This document shows, piece after piece, positions 1 to 8,523 of a DNA stretch of 64,000 bases. Within the stretch, counting starts at the first letter, position 1; each line of letters starts with the position of its first letter. Source of the stretch: Kaistella palustris DSM 21579 (GTDB lineage: Bacteria; Bacteroidota; Bacteroidia; Flavobacteriales; Weeksellaceae). Below the pieces are notes generated by a model. The model ran no database searches. It worked only from the letters and a program-made list of their open reading frames with translations, and was not told the origin of the DNA. The stretch spans positions 62,001 to 126,000 of the forward strand of contig NZ_AULL01000013.1 in NCBI RefSeq assembly GCF_000422265.1. The letters run 5' to 3'. Both the position numbers and the translations under genes were made by a program.

Positions 1-438
1 ATTTTTGGTGAGTTCCACTTTATGACAGTAAGTTTCACCGATTTTTTCTTTACCGAGATATCTTGCTTCAAACCCTTTGCTTTCCCAATCGATAAAATCA
101 TTGTCGAAACTTTCGGGATTATAATTCGGATATTCCTGTATCTTATTGGTCGCGTAATTCATGGCGTAACCTTTCGTACCATCAAAACCCTCAATCGGCG
201 TTTCCTTTTTATTAATGGTGATCACCGTTTTTGTAAGATTAGGTCTTTCCTGATATATTTTTATAGGATATTCATCATTTACACCCAACGTTACTCTGCC
301 CTGAAGAATAACGGAATTTAACAGTTTCCAGTTGGTTAATCCGCCCGATAATTCAATATTTTTATCAATAATTTCTTTGGCTGTCTGCGCAAAAATACAC
401 TGGGAAAACAAAACGAACATCAAAAGTATTTTTCTCAT
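1..438 (-). CDS. Secreted LolA-like protein, partial (C-terminus outside window)
   Basis: An ATG at 438 opens 146 codons that run off the left edge of the window without a stop. Residues 1-18 are a Sec signal peptide: a short basic start (MRKI), a hydrophobic core and a cleavage-like IFAQ. The mature part begins with KEIIDKNIE and SGG, a pattern common in flavobacterial secreted proteins related to LolA/outer-membrane lipoprotein-sorting folds, followed by alternating polar and hydrophobic stretches that suggest beta strands. Function is inferred only from this resemblance; the missing C-terminus prevents a firm call. The gene is transcribed in the same direction as kdsB, which ends 138 bp upstream. 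Confidence 0.6.
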   Translation of the reverse strand, partial: MRKILLMFVLFSQCIFAQTAKEIIDKNIELSGGLTNWKLLNSVILQGRVTLGVNDEYPIKIYQERPNLTKTVITINKKETPIEGFDGTKGYAMNYATNKIQEYPNYNPESFDNDFIDWESKGFEARYLGKEKIGETYCHKVELTKN

Positions 439-576
439 ATTTAATAGCAACACGTTCTGTACAAACGGTTTTCTTAGCATTAATTTTAAACCTGATTCCA
501 CCGTAGCAAAAGGTTTTTCAAATATATTGTTTTTGGGGCCAACTGTTTCTGACGAAACTCATAGTTTGGGAGTTTT

Positions 577-1305
577 TTAACTTTTCAGAAGTGCGCGGGC
601 TCTTTCCAGATCTTCCGGCACATCAATACCGACGCCTATAAAATTGGTTTCTATCATTTTAATTTTCATACCGTATTCCAGATAGCGTATGCATTCAATT
701 TTTTCCGCAACTTCCAGCGGGCGCATCGGCAGCGACGCAAATTTGAGCAAAGCGTTTTTCCTAAATGTATAAACGCCGATATGTTTAAAATAGTCTGTAT
801 GCACCGACTTTTCGCGGGCGTAAGGTATTGGCGAACGGCTGAAATAAAGTGCAAAATCCTGGTTATCTGTGATCACTTTCACATTATTTGGATCTTCGAT
901 CTCCTGAGCGTCGTTCAGTTTTATTTTAAGGGAAGCCAGTGAAATTTCTTCATTCGGATCTTCTTTAAAAACTGAAATTAACTGACGGAGTGGTGCTGTT
1001 TTCAGAAACGGTTCGTCGCCCTGCACATTTACAATAATGTCGCACTCAATATTGGCAACTGCCGCCGCAATTCTGTCACTTCCCGTGTCGTGTTGGCCGG
1101 TCATCACGGCATTTCCACCGGCAGAAGTGATCTCATTAAAAATAATTTCAGAATCCGTCGCCACAAAAACCTCATCAAAAAGTTCAGTCTCCACCACATT
1201 CTGATAGGTAGTAGCGATGACCGTTTTATCACCAAGCAGCTGCATCAGCTTTCCCGGAAAACGCGTGGCCTGATATCGGGCAGGAATCACTGCAATTATC
1301 TTCAT
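577..1305 (-). CDS. kdsB: 3-deoxy-manno-octulosonate cytidylyltransferase (CMP-Kdo synthetase)
   Basis: Activates Kdo with CTP to CMP-Kdo in the cytoplasm for attachment to lipid A, so it marks a Gram-negative lipopolysaccharide maker. The 242-residue length is normal for the family. The N-terminal nucleotide-binding signature [13 protein letters not shown] is at residues 7-19, VATDS near 50, [10 protein letters not shown] near 70 and the metal/substrate segment NVQGDEPF near 92-99. RSPIPYAR and HIGVYTFRK in the second half are also family motifs. The aminotransferase gene lies 41 bp upstream on the same strand, so co-transcription is possible, though the two are not linked by pathway. Confidence 0.95.
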   Translation of the reverse strand: MKIIAVIPARYQATRFPGKLMQLLGDKTVIATTYQNVVETELFDEVFVATDSEIIFNEITSAGGNAVMTGQHDTGSDRIAAAVANIECDIIVNVQGDEPFLKTAPLRQLISVFKEDPNEEISLASLKIKLNDAQEIEDPNNVKVITDNQDFALYFSRSPIPYAREKSVHTDYFKHIGVYTFRKNALLKFASLPMRPLEVAEKIECIRYLEYGMKIKMIETNFIGVGIDVPEDLERARALLKS

Positions 1306-1346
1306 TGAATTATTATCAAATTAAGTAGAAGTTATAACACACTTTC

Positions 1347-2600
1347 CTATTTTAATTTCTGTAGCGCTCCCTCAAGTCGGGGTAACATTGCATTGATCTC
1401 GTCCAAAGATACACCGCCGGCAGAAGCTCTGAACCACGGCATTTGCGCTGAGTTTCCGAAGGCTGAAAAGGGGACAAACGCCGCTCCGGCCTCTTTGATC
1501 AGATAGAAAACGAGGTCCGAAGAATTGTGGATCACATTTCCGGCGACATCCGACTTGCCTAAAAAGTCCATTTTTATGGTCAGATAAAGCGCACCCATCG
1601 GTTTTATGCTGTCGACAGCCAGACCGCGGTCTTTCATTTCCTGAATGCCGTGGTGAAGTGTCTCCAGGCTTCCGGAAATTTTATTTTTAAAGTCATTTAC
1701 GAAAGCATCTACATTTTCAGTTTCCTTTAAAAATACCGAAACAGCCTGTTGTTCTGGCTTGGGAGCCCAGGCACCGACGTGTGTTAAAAGTGCCTGCATT
1801 TTTGAAATTATTTCTGCCGGACCAAAACTCCAACCCACACGCACACCGGTGGCAGCAAAACATTTCGAGGTTCCGTCAATAAAAACCGTGTACTTCTTAA
1901 GTTCCGGAAATAAAGAAACGGGATTAAAATGTTCTTCGCCAAAAGTCAGCATCGCATAGATTTGGTCATACATCAAATACAGGGGTTTCTCGTTTTCACC
2001 GCGAGAACGGTTTTCTTCCAAAACCATTTCGCAGATCTCGGTGAGCTGTTCCTTCGTAAACATGGTTCCCGTGGGATTCAGCGGCGAACATAATGCCAAA
2101 AGAACGGCATCTTTTAAGTGCGGTTTCAGCTCGGCTGCTGTAGGCAAAAAATTGTTTTCCTGCGAAGTTTCAACCTCAATTTTATCAGCGCCTGTCAAGA
2201 ATGAATAGTGATTATTGTTCCAGGAAGGAACAGGATAAATGACTTTATCGCCTTCGTCAACAATCGTTCGGTAAGTCGCGTAGATCAAAGGTCTGGAACC
2301 ACCGGCAACGAGAATTTCTGCGGGCTCATAATCAAGGTTCCAACGGTTCTTTAAATCATCGGATATGGATTGCCGAAGAGACAGCAGCCCGCTTGCAGGC
2401 GGATAATTAGTGAGGTTATTGTTGTAAGCGCTGAAAATCTCCTCCCGCAACCGGCCCGGAATCGGATAAATATTCGAATTTAAATCGCCGATCGTCAGGT
2501 TTGCGATCTTCTCGCCGCGCGCTTTTAAATCGTTGACCTCATTGCCTATTTTTACAATTTCGGAACCGATAAGATTCTGTGCAAGTTTTGATAAAATCAT
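1347..2600 (-). CDS. Fold-type I PLP-dependent aminotransferase (aspartate aminotransferase-like)
   Basis: Class I/II aminotransferase of 417 residues. The PLP-anchoring lysine sits in GTSKCFAATGVRVGW (about residues 243-257), with the following arginine contacting the cofactor phosphate. CSPLNPTGT near 171-179 carries the family asparagine, and the YDQIY segment carries the aspartate that pairs with the pyridine nitrogen. The N-terminal part LTIGDLN and the YPPASGLLSLR stretch fit the substrate-closing arm. Amino-group donor and acceptor cannot be decided from sequence. It lies 36 bp downstream of the phosphohexomutase gene on the same strand. Confidence 0.85.
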   Translation of the reverse strand: MILSKLAQNLIGSEIVKIGNEVNDLKARGEKIANLTIGDLNSNIYPIPGRLREEIFSAYNNNLTNYPPASGLLSLRQSISDDLKNRWNLDYEPAEILVAGGSRPLIYATYRTIVDEGDKVIYPVPSWNNNHYSFLTGADKIEVETSQENNFLPTAAELKPHLKDAVLLALCSPLNPTGTMFTKEQLTEICEMVLEENRSRGENEKPLYLMYDQIYAMLTFGEEHFNPVSLFPELKKYTVFIDGTSKCFAATGVRVGWSFGPAEIISKMQALLTHVGAWAPKPEQQAVSVFLKETENVDAFVNDFKNKISGSLETLHHGIQEMKDRGLAVDSIKPMGALYLTIKMDFLGKSDVAGNVIHNSSDLVFYLIKEAGAAFVPFSAFGNSAQMPWFRASAGGVSLDEINAMLPRLEGALQKLK

Positions 2601-2636
2601 AATAATGCTTTTTTCTCCGGATTTTTTCCGTTTTAA

Positions 2637-4349
2637 TTAAAGTTTTAAATCTGTCTTCACCTCTTCAATTTTCTGAGTCAGTATCACTAATTTTTTCTTA
2701 AAATCCTCTTCCGACGAAATCTCATCTTTCACTGAAAAATAAAATTTAATCTTTGGCTCAGTTCCTGAAGGTCGAATGCATACTTTGGTTCCGTCCTCCG
2801 TATAATATATAAGAACGTTAGATTTCGGAATATCATCCATCACGGTTTTCTGACCGCTGGCCAGATTCAGGCAGGTTTGCTCCTGAAAATCTTTTACTTC
2901 AGACACTTTGGAACCTGCGAGTTCTTTTACCGGATTGTTTCTGAAATCCGCCATCATCCGGTTGATCTCTTCTGCACCGGTTCGTCCTTTGCGCACAACA
3001 TTGACCAAACCTTCATAATACATTCCAAGATCTTTGTAAATCTCAATCATGTACTGATACATGGTTTTTCCCTGGGCTTTGCACACCGCAGCAATCTCGC
3101 AGGCAAGCAGGATTGAGCCGCAGGAATCTTTGTCACGTACAAAATCACCGGTCATAAAGCCAAAACTTTCTTCGCCGCCGCAGATAAATTTTTCTTTACC
3201 TTCAGCTTCGCGAATCATTTTACCGATCCATTTAAAACCGGTTAAGCCCGCTTTGCAGTCGACGCCAAACCTCTTGGCAATATCAAAAAAGATGTCGGAA
3301 GTTACAATGGTAGAACCAATGAATTCTTTGCCGGTAATTCTGCCCGCCTTTTTCCACTGATCCAAAATATAATAAGTGAGAATGGTGTTGCACTGATTTC
3401 CGTTGAGAAGCTGCATTTCGCCCTCCAGGTTTCGCACAGCAATACCAAGTCTGTCGCCGTCGGGATCGGTTCCGATCACGATATCTGCATTGGTAATTCT
3501 TGCAAGGTCCAGCGCCATTTCGAGTGCGGCAGGTTCTTCGGGATTTGGTGATTCTACCGTAGGGAAATTTCCACTCGGTATCATCTGCTCTTTTACAAAA
3601 TCCACTTTTTTGAAACCTGCTTTTTTTAAAGCCTGAGGAACCGTGGTGTAGGTCGTGCCGTGAATGGAGGTGAAAACGATGTTTAAATTATCACGGCCGA
3701 TGTCCTGGTAAAGGGAATTTCCCATACAGGCATCGATATACACTTCATCCTGCTCCTCGCCGATCCACTCGATAAGATCATCATTACCATTAAATTTAAT
3801 TTCCTCAAATTTTACAGAGTAAACCTCTTTAATGATTTCGCCATCCTGCGGGGGAACGATCTGCGCACCATCGTTCCAGTACACCTTGTAGCCGTTATAT
3901 TCCGGTGGATTGTGCGAAGCTGTCAGCACGATTCCGGCGTTGCATTTTTTATCGCGAACCGTAAAGGAAAGTTCCGGCGTAGGTCGGTGTTCCTTGAAAA
4001 GTAAAACATGAATTCCGTTGGCAGTAAGAACGTCGGCGCACATTTTACCGAATTCTTTTGAATTGTGACGCACATCGTACGCGATTGCCACTTTAATCTT
4101 CTCGCCGGGAAACTGTGCGTGCAGGTAATTTGCCAAACCCTGCGTCGCCTGCCCGAGTGTATATTTGTTGAGCCTGTTTGTTCCCACGCCCATGATGCCG
4201 CGCATACCGCCGGTACCGAATTCCAGTGCTTTGTAAAAAGAATCTTCAAGCTCATCGGAGCCGGTGTTGATCCAGTTTTGAATGGTGTTTTTTGTATCGG
4301 TGTCGAAGGAATCTGTAAGCCAGAGTTTTGCTTTTTCTAAAGTTGTCAT
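2637..4349 (-). CDS. Phospho-sugar mutase (phosphoglucomutase/phosphomannomutase family)
   Basis: Alpha-D-phosphohexomutase of 570 residues, the long cytosolic form. All four family signatures are visible: the phosphoserine loop TASHNPPEYNGYK near 143-155, the metal loop GTDPDGDRLG near 291-300, the sugar-specificity loop GGEESFGF near 391-398 and the phosphate-binding RPSGTEPKIKF near 534-544. It interconverts hexose 1- and 6-phosphates; the GEES form favours glucose or broad specificity, but this is not decisive. Start ATG at 4349 follows an A/T-rich leader with no strong Shine-Dalgarno, usual for this phylum. Confidence 0.92.
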   Translation of the reverse strand: MTTLEKAKLWLTDSFDTDTKNTIQNWINTGSDELEDSFYKALEFGTGGMRGIMGVGTNRLNKYTLGQATQGLANYLHAQFPGEKIKVAIAYDVRHNSKEFGKMCADVLTANGIHVLLFKEHRPTPELSFTVRDKKCNAGIVLTASHNPPEYNGYKVYWNDGAQIVPPQDGEIIKEVYSVKFEEIKFNGNDDLIEWIGEEQDEVYIDACMGNSLYQDIGRDNLNIVFTSIHGTTYTTVPQALKKAGFKKVDFVKEQMIPSGNFPTVESPNPEEPAALEMALDLARITNADIVIGTDPDGDRLGIAVRNLEGEMQLLNGNQCNTILTYYILDQWKKAGRITGKEFIGSTIVTSDIFFDIAKRFGVDCKAGLTGFKWIGKMIREAEGKEKFICGGEESFGFMTGDFVRDKDSCGSILLACEIAAVCKAQGKTMYQYMIEIYKDLGMYYEGLVNVVRKGRTGAEEINRMMADFRNNPVKELAGSKVSEVKDFQEQTCLNLASGQKTVMDDIPKSNVLIYYTEDGTKVCIRPSGTEPKIKFYFSVKDEISSEEDFKKKLVILTQKIEEVKTDLKL

Positions 4350-4430
4350 TTTTTATTTTTTTAAAAGAGATAATGATGCGCAGTTTTTAAATACAGTTTT
4401 ATTCAGAATTTAAAATGCAATCATCATATA

Positions 4431-5132
4431 TTACTCAAGTTCTCTATTTTCTACGGTGGCGGTTTTCTCAATTTTAAAGGCGCGGATCGGATCGCTGTAA
4501 TACACAAATTCTGCAGTGCTCTTCACGGCTCCCTTCAGCGAATCTTTTACATTCACCTCGGCATAAGTTCCGTTTGATGCATTGATTTGTAAATCGCCGA
4601 TGAGCCAGTATGGTGCAATGAGGCTGGCGGTATCCGAAACTTTCACAAACGCTTTTTTTGTATCACCACGAAAGTTTGCGCGGCTTTTGCCGGACATTTC
4701 TACATCTGCTCTGCGGGAATTAACCGATCCTATAAATTTAGCATTTTTTTTCAGATCGAGCGTAAAGTGATCGGTCTTGATTTCACTGGAAATATTCATT
4801 TCCGCCGCGTCTGTCAGCGAAATTTTTTCTAAAGGAAACTTTGAATACAGGGTAATATTATAGAAATCCACATCTTTGGTCGGCCGCTTTTCGGTGATGC
4901 TCAGGGTTTTGTCGGTCACTTTAATTTTTAAATTATCCGCGATATTACCGTAAGTTTCAATGTTGATGAAACTGCTGTCGCCTTTAATATAAAAAATGCG
5001 GAAATTCCCTTTGAGATCGAGATTCACGAAATCCGCGACCTTTACATCTCTTGATTCGATCGTTCCTTTAGGCGAAATTTTGCCGCAGGAAAACAAGGTC
5101 AGTAAAATAAATATTGAAAGTAGATGCTTCAT
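4431..5132 (-). CDS. GIN-domain (DUF2807) lipoprotein
   Basis: A 233-residue exported protein. The lipobox LFSC puts the acylated cysteine at residue 16, so it is probably anchored in the periplasm or outer membrane. The rest is the beta-helical 'putative auto-transporter adhesin, head GIN domain' seen widely in Bacteroidota: repeated strand-turn units such as VNLDLKGNFRIFY, DNLKIKV, LTDAAEMNIS and VEMSGKSRANFRGD, with alternating small residues. Its role is unknown for the family. It is followed by glycosyltransferase and DUF4199 genes on the same strand, spaced by 51 and 83 bp. Confidence 0.8.
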   Translation of the reverse strand: MKHLLSIFILLTLFSCGKISPKGTIESRDVKVADFVNLDLKGNFRIFYIKGDSSFINIETYGNIADNLKIKVTDKTLSITEKRPTKDVDFYNITLYSKFPLEKISLTDAAEMNISSEIKTDHFTLDLKKNAKFIGSVNSRRADVEMSGKSRANFRGDTKKAFVKVSDTASLIAPYWLIGDLQINASNGTYAEVNVKDSLKGAVKSTAEFVYYSDPIRAFKIEKTATVENRELE

Positions 5133-5183
5133 TATTTGAGTATTCGACGCAATTTTTTTGATTTAGATTTTCTTTTATGAATT

Positions 5184-6134
5184 TTAGATCACCTCGTCGA
5201 TGTTATAATTCTTATGTTCACGGTTTGTCCGGATGATCATTTCGCCCAGGAATCCTGCGATAAACAGCAGCGAACCCAGGATCATCATTGTAAGTGCAAT
5301 GAAAAACCAGGCATTATGGGTAAGAAGATGGCCATAAATTCCGCGTGAAACATCGATAAGTTTTGAAATTCCCAGCCAGAAGGCAGATAAAAATCCCACA
5401 ATAAACATTAAAGTACCCACAGCGCCGAAAAAATGCATCGGTCTGCCACCGAAGCGGCTTACGAACCATAAAGTGATCAAATCCAAAAAGCCGCGCACAA
5501 AACGCTCGGTTCCAAATTTCGATGTACCGTATGGTCTTGCCTGGTGCTGCACCTCTTTTTCAGTAATTCTCCGGAAACCTGCATTGGCAGCAAGAACCGG
5601 AATATAACGGTGCATGTCACCGTACACATCGATGGATTTAACCACCTGTTTTTTGTATGCTTTTAAACCGCAGTTAAAATCATGCAGTTCAACACCCGAC
5701 ACTTTTCGTGCTGCCGAATTAAAAAGTTTGGACGGAATATTTTTGGTCATCACGTTATCGTATCGCTTTTTTTTCCAGCCGGAAACTATGTCGTAATTCT
5801 CCAGTTTTACCATGGCATAAAGTTCGGGAATCTCCTCCGGGAAATCCTGCAGATCCGCATCCATCGTGATAATAACGTCGCCCGAAACCCGTTCGAACGC
5901 GGCATGCAATGCCTGAGACTTGCCATAATTTCTGGAGAAGCGTATCGCGTGAATCTGCGGATACTGCACTTTTAAATTCTCAATAATGCTCCAGGACAGA
6001 TCGGTACTGCCATCATCTACAAACCAAACATCGTAAGTGAGGTTGGCATTTTTACAAACGGCATCGATCCTTAAAAAAAGTTCTTCGAGCGACTCCTCTT
6101 CATTCAGAAGCGGTATTATGATGGATAGATTCAT
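5184..6134 (-). CDS. Family 2 glycosyltransferase, membrane-anchored (ArnC/DPM1-like)
   Basis: 316 residues with an N-terminal GT-A domain: IIPLLNEEESL at 6-16, VDDGSTD near 40-46, NYGKSQALHAAF near 89-100, and the metal-binding MDADLQD near 112-118. HDFNCGLKAYKK near 152-163 is typical of polyprenyl-phosphate glycosyltransferases such as ArnC, DPM1 and GtrB. Two C-terminal membrane helices (about 235-258 and 272-296) anchor it in the inner membrane. It probably transfers a hexose or aminosugar to undecaprenyl phosphate for envelope glycan modification; the sugar is not predictable. Confidence 0.9.
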   Translation of the reverse strand: MNLSIIIPLLNEEESLEELFLRIDAVCKNANLTYDVWFVDDGSTDLSWSIIENLKVQYPQIHAIRFSRNYGKSQALHAAFERVSGDVIITMDADLQDFPEEIPELYAMVKLENYDIVSGWKKKRYDNVMTKNIPSKLFNSAARKVSGVELHDFNCGLKAYKKQVVKSIDVYGDMHRYIPVLAANAGFRRITEKEVQHQARPYGTSKFGTERFVRGFLDLITLWFVSRFGGRPMHFFGAVGTLMFIVGFLSAFWLGISKLIDVSRGIYGHLLTHNAWFFIALTMMILGSLLFIAGFLGEMIIRTNREHKNYNIDEVI

Positions 6135-6217
6135 TAATAAGTTTAGAATTAAAAGTTACTTCTTCAAAATTAAAGCTAATTTTAGAATTTTCAAGAATTG
6201 AAAATGATTTCTTTGTC

Positions 6218-6796
6218 CTATTCCGGAATGTTGCTGCGGAAAAAACTTGCAAAAAACACCGATAAAATCACATAAAAAACCATGATCGCCCCGAAATAAT
6301 AGGTGAACTGGCGAAAGGAGAACATGTCCTTGCCCTTGATCATTTCGGGTGAGAAACTTCTCAAGCGGTTTTCGTAGTTCCGGTCGAGTTCTTTTTTTTC
6401 TTCGTCCTTCTTCATTCCAGCCTTTGCTTTAGTATATTCGTTGGTGAGTTCTGTTTTTTGTCTTTCGATATACTGATAGTTCAGCAGGTCTTTTGCAGCT
6501 GTATCTGCAAAATTTAAGAAAAGGAACATCGTCATTACCGAAAGGATTCCGCCCACAAACATCGGTTTAAAAGCCCGCCCGAACACATCGGTAAAAGCCA
6601 TGGGTACACCGGTTTTTTTTACCGTATACACAGAATAGTACGCGCCTGCAAGATAAACGGCAGGCAGTAAAAAAGCATTGATCAGTAAAGAATTATTAAA
6701 ATAATCGGTATTCATACCGAGAAAGTACATGGCGAAAAATATCAGCATTGTCGCAAAGTAGAGGATCAGCCCAGTGCCGTACACGTTTTTTGTCAT
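6218..6796 (-). CDS. DUF4199 family membrane protein
   Basis: 192 residues with four predicted membrane helices: roughly 8-28, 37-59, 79-100 and 160-186. Between the third and last lies a charged, probably alpha-helical loop rich in Lys and Glu (KAGMKKDEEKKEL). This arrangement matches DUF4199 proteins, which in Flavobacteriia often sit next to a DPM1-like glycosyltransferase, as here (83 bp upstream of it). No catalytic residues are recognisable and the function is unknown; a link to the glycosyltransferase is inferred from position only. Confidence 0.75.
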   Translation of the reverse strand: MTKNVYGTGLILYFATMLIFFAMYFLGMNTDYFNNSLLINAFLLPAVYLAGAYYSVYTVKKTGVPMAFTDVFGRAFKPMFVGGILSVMTMFLFLNFADTAAKDLLNYQYIERQKTELTNEYTKAKAGMKKDEEKKELDRNYENRLRSFSPEMIKGKDMFSFRQFTYYFGAIMVFYVILSVFFASFFRSNIPE

Positions 6797-6907
6797 AGGT
6801 AAAGTAGAGTTATTGTTTTTTTAGAATTCTAAATTTTTGAGTTTGAGGGCGAAGCGCTTTATTTTAAAAGACAATTGTACACTTTTTATAAAAATTAGAC
6901 TGTGGGA

Positions 6908-6938
6908 TTTTGAATTTTAAATTAAAGCCTTATCTTTG
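6908..6938 (+). promoter_or_regulatory. Promoter of the SRP RNA
   Basis: TTTTG at 6908-6912 and TATCTTTG at 6931-6938 match the Bacteroidota -33 and -7 consensus elements with an 18-nt spacer. The RNA begins a few bases downstream, which supports the assignment. Confidence 0.75.
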
Positions 6939-6940
6939 CA

Positions 6941-7036
6941 ACGGCAAGTCCTAAACAACCAGCTCCTGTGAATCCTCCAGGGTGGGAACGCAGCAAAGGT
7001 AAACGGTTGTAGCGGTGTGATTTAGGTAGCTTGCCA
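6941..7036 (+). ncRNA. ffs: Signal recognition particle 4.5S-type RNA
   Basis: Small bacterial SRP RNA of about 95 nt. Outer stem GGCAAG (6943-6948) pairs with CTTGCC (7030-7035), and CCTAAA pairs with TTTAGG. The conserved apical domain is visible: CCTCCAGGGTGGGAACGCAGC, with the GGAA tetraloop region and the asymmetric internal loop (AGCA/ACAG type) that binds Ffh. A consensus promoter lies immediately upstream. The RNA pairs with Ffh for co-translational membrane targeting. Its last 14 or so bases overlap the stop-codon end of the convergent HNH gene. Confidence 0.93.
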
Positions 7037-7822
7037 TTTTTTGTGCTTTTTATTCTCCTTTTTTATTTCACTTAAAGTTTTCACACTGCTCCAGTTTTCT
7101 CCCGTTTTTATGCGGTGGATCTGCATATCGGATACTTTGAAATGATGCGCAAGTTCCCGCAGTGATTTTCCCATATTTAATTTTTCTTTAATGTAAAGTA
7201 CATTTTCCACGGTGAGTTTTGCATTGCCCGACGTTCTTCTTTTTACGCCTTTTGTACTTTCTTTATAAATCGGATGATCAGCGAAACGCGAATAAGCTTC
7301 CTCCCTACTCACCCACTGTAAATTGGCTGCATTGTTATTTTCTTTGTTAAAATCTTTGTGAATAACGGTATCCTGCCCATCAGCCCGCTCCAGAAAAAGT
7401 TCTGCGACCGCGCGGTGTATTAAAAAATGGACAAAAATTTTACGCTTCTGGTCGGTTTTCTGAATATACTTTTTCCGCTTGGCTACTACTGCCAGTTTTT
7501 GCTTTTTTAAATCCTCAATCTCAGTTTTATATTCGTCTGCTGCTGTTCTCTCTTTGATGAGTTCCCGGCGCCGGGCTTCCAGAAATGCAATCAGTTCATT
7601 GAGCGCAGCAATCTTTTCGCGCACGTCCGACGGCCGCTCTTTAAACAAAGTGATGCGAACAATAGGATAACCACCCTGCAAAGTTCCTTTCACAATACCG
7701 CCCTCAGGACGGGCAGAGTTATAGGTTTTCACACGGCCAAAATTAGAAACTTCAACGCGGTAAAAATTGGTGTTTTCATAATGAAGCGGAAACTCCTTCC
7801 AAATCTCAACTGGATTGTACAT
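7022..7822 (-). CDS. NUMOD4/HNH endonuclease-like protein with coiled-coil insert and C-terminal HTH
   Basis: 266 residues. Residues 7-32 match the NUMOD4 motif found in homing endonucleases (W, FPLHYENTNFYRVEVSNFGRVKT). Residues about 65-120 form a highly charged coiled coil (EKIAALNELIAFLEARRREL, then ERTAADEYKTEIEDLKKQK). An HNH_3-type core follows near 133-170 (LIHRAVAELFL, VIHKDFNKENNNAANLQW). The C-terminus (about 195-240) has a NUMOD1-like helix-turn-helix: KSLRELAHHFKVSDMQIHRIKTG. The coding 3' end overlaps the SRP RNA 3' end head-on. It is free-standing, not inside an intron. DNA cleavage is inferred from family and not shown. Confidence 0.82.
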   Translation of the reverse strand: MYNPVEIWKEFPLHYENTNFYRVEVSNFGRVKTYNSARPEGGIVKGTLQGGYPIVRITLFKERPSDVREKIAALNELIAFLEARRRELIKERTAADEYKTEIEDLKKQKLAVVAKRKKYIQKTDQKRKIFVHFLIHRAVAELFLERADGQDTVIHKDFNKENNNAANLQWVSREEAYSRFADHPIYKESTKGVKRRTSGNAKLTVENVLYIKEKLNMGKSLRELAHHFKVSDMQIHRIKTGENWSSVKTLSEIKKENKKHKKWQAT

Positions 7823-7827
7823 TTTTT

Positions 7828-8508
7828 TTAAATTTCAAATACTTCACCCAAACGGGGCAAAGTAAAGTCAATGTTTTTTTCGTTAAAAAGCTGATATGCT
7901 TCGTCATGGTTGATCTCGATCGGCGGAAAAGTATCGAAATGACAGCCGATGACTCTTTTGGTTTTCAGTAATTCCGCTGCTGCGAAACTGGCCTTGCGTG
8001 CGCACATTGTGTAATGCGATCCCACGGGCAAAATTGCCAAGTTGATGTCGCCAAACAGTTTGGGGAACAGTTCCATATCGGCCATCACACCGGTATCACC
8101 GGCAAAATATACATTCTTACCTTCAAACCTGAAAATATAACCGCAGGGTTCGCCGCCATAAGTCCCGTCGGGGAAAGAACTTGTGTGGGAAGCAGGAACC
8201 ATAGAAATCTTCAGATCAAGAATCTTTGCGGAGCCGCCAAAATTAATATCGATTGAGTTTGCGTGATTAAAATATCCACAGATTTCCGGTTGACCAATAA
8301 GCTGCGCTTGCGGATGGCTTGCTAAAACTTCTTTTACATCGGCAACATGATCGCCGTGGGCATGCGTAATTAAAACGTAATCGATTTTTTGAGCACTGAT
8401 ATCAAAGCCGGATTTTTCCAGTCCAAGAGTATAGAAAGGATCAGTCAGAATGTTTTGTCCTTTATAAGTGAACAAAAAGCAGTTTTGTCCGAGAAACTGT
8501 ATTTTCAT
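7828..8508 (-). CDS. UPF0173 metal-dependent hydrolase (metallo-beta-lactamase fold)
   Basis: 226 residues, normal for UPF0173. The metal motif THAHGDHVAD near 48-57 gives HxHxDH; further ligands are H108 region (PASHTSS), FAGDTG near 133-138 and the terminal GCHFDTFP near 188-195. These proteins are cytosolic, of unknown natural substrate. The gene begins 15 bp downstream of menA and ends 5 bp before the HNH gene start, so the three may be read as one transcript, with menA first. Confidence 0.88.
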   Translation of the reverse strand: MKIQFLGQNCFLFTYKGQNILTDPFYTLGLEKSGFDISAQKIDYVLITHAHGDHVADVKEVLASHPQAQLIGQPEICGYFNHANSIDINFGGSAKILDLKISMVPASHTSSFPDGTYGGEPCGYIFRFEGKNVYFAGDTGVMADMELFPKLFGDINLAILPVGSHYTMCARKASFAAAELLKTKRVIGCHFDTFPPIEINHDEAYQLFNEKNIDFTLPRLGEVFEI

Positions 8509-8523
8509 TTTAAAATGTTTTTA

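Noticed and set aside
7022-7822. HNH gene as part of a group I or II intron
   Set aside because: No intron core, exon junction or split host gene is visible; ffs is intact.
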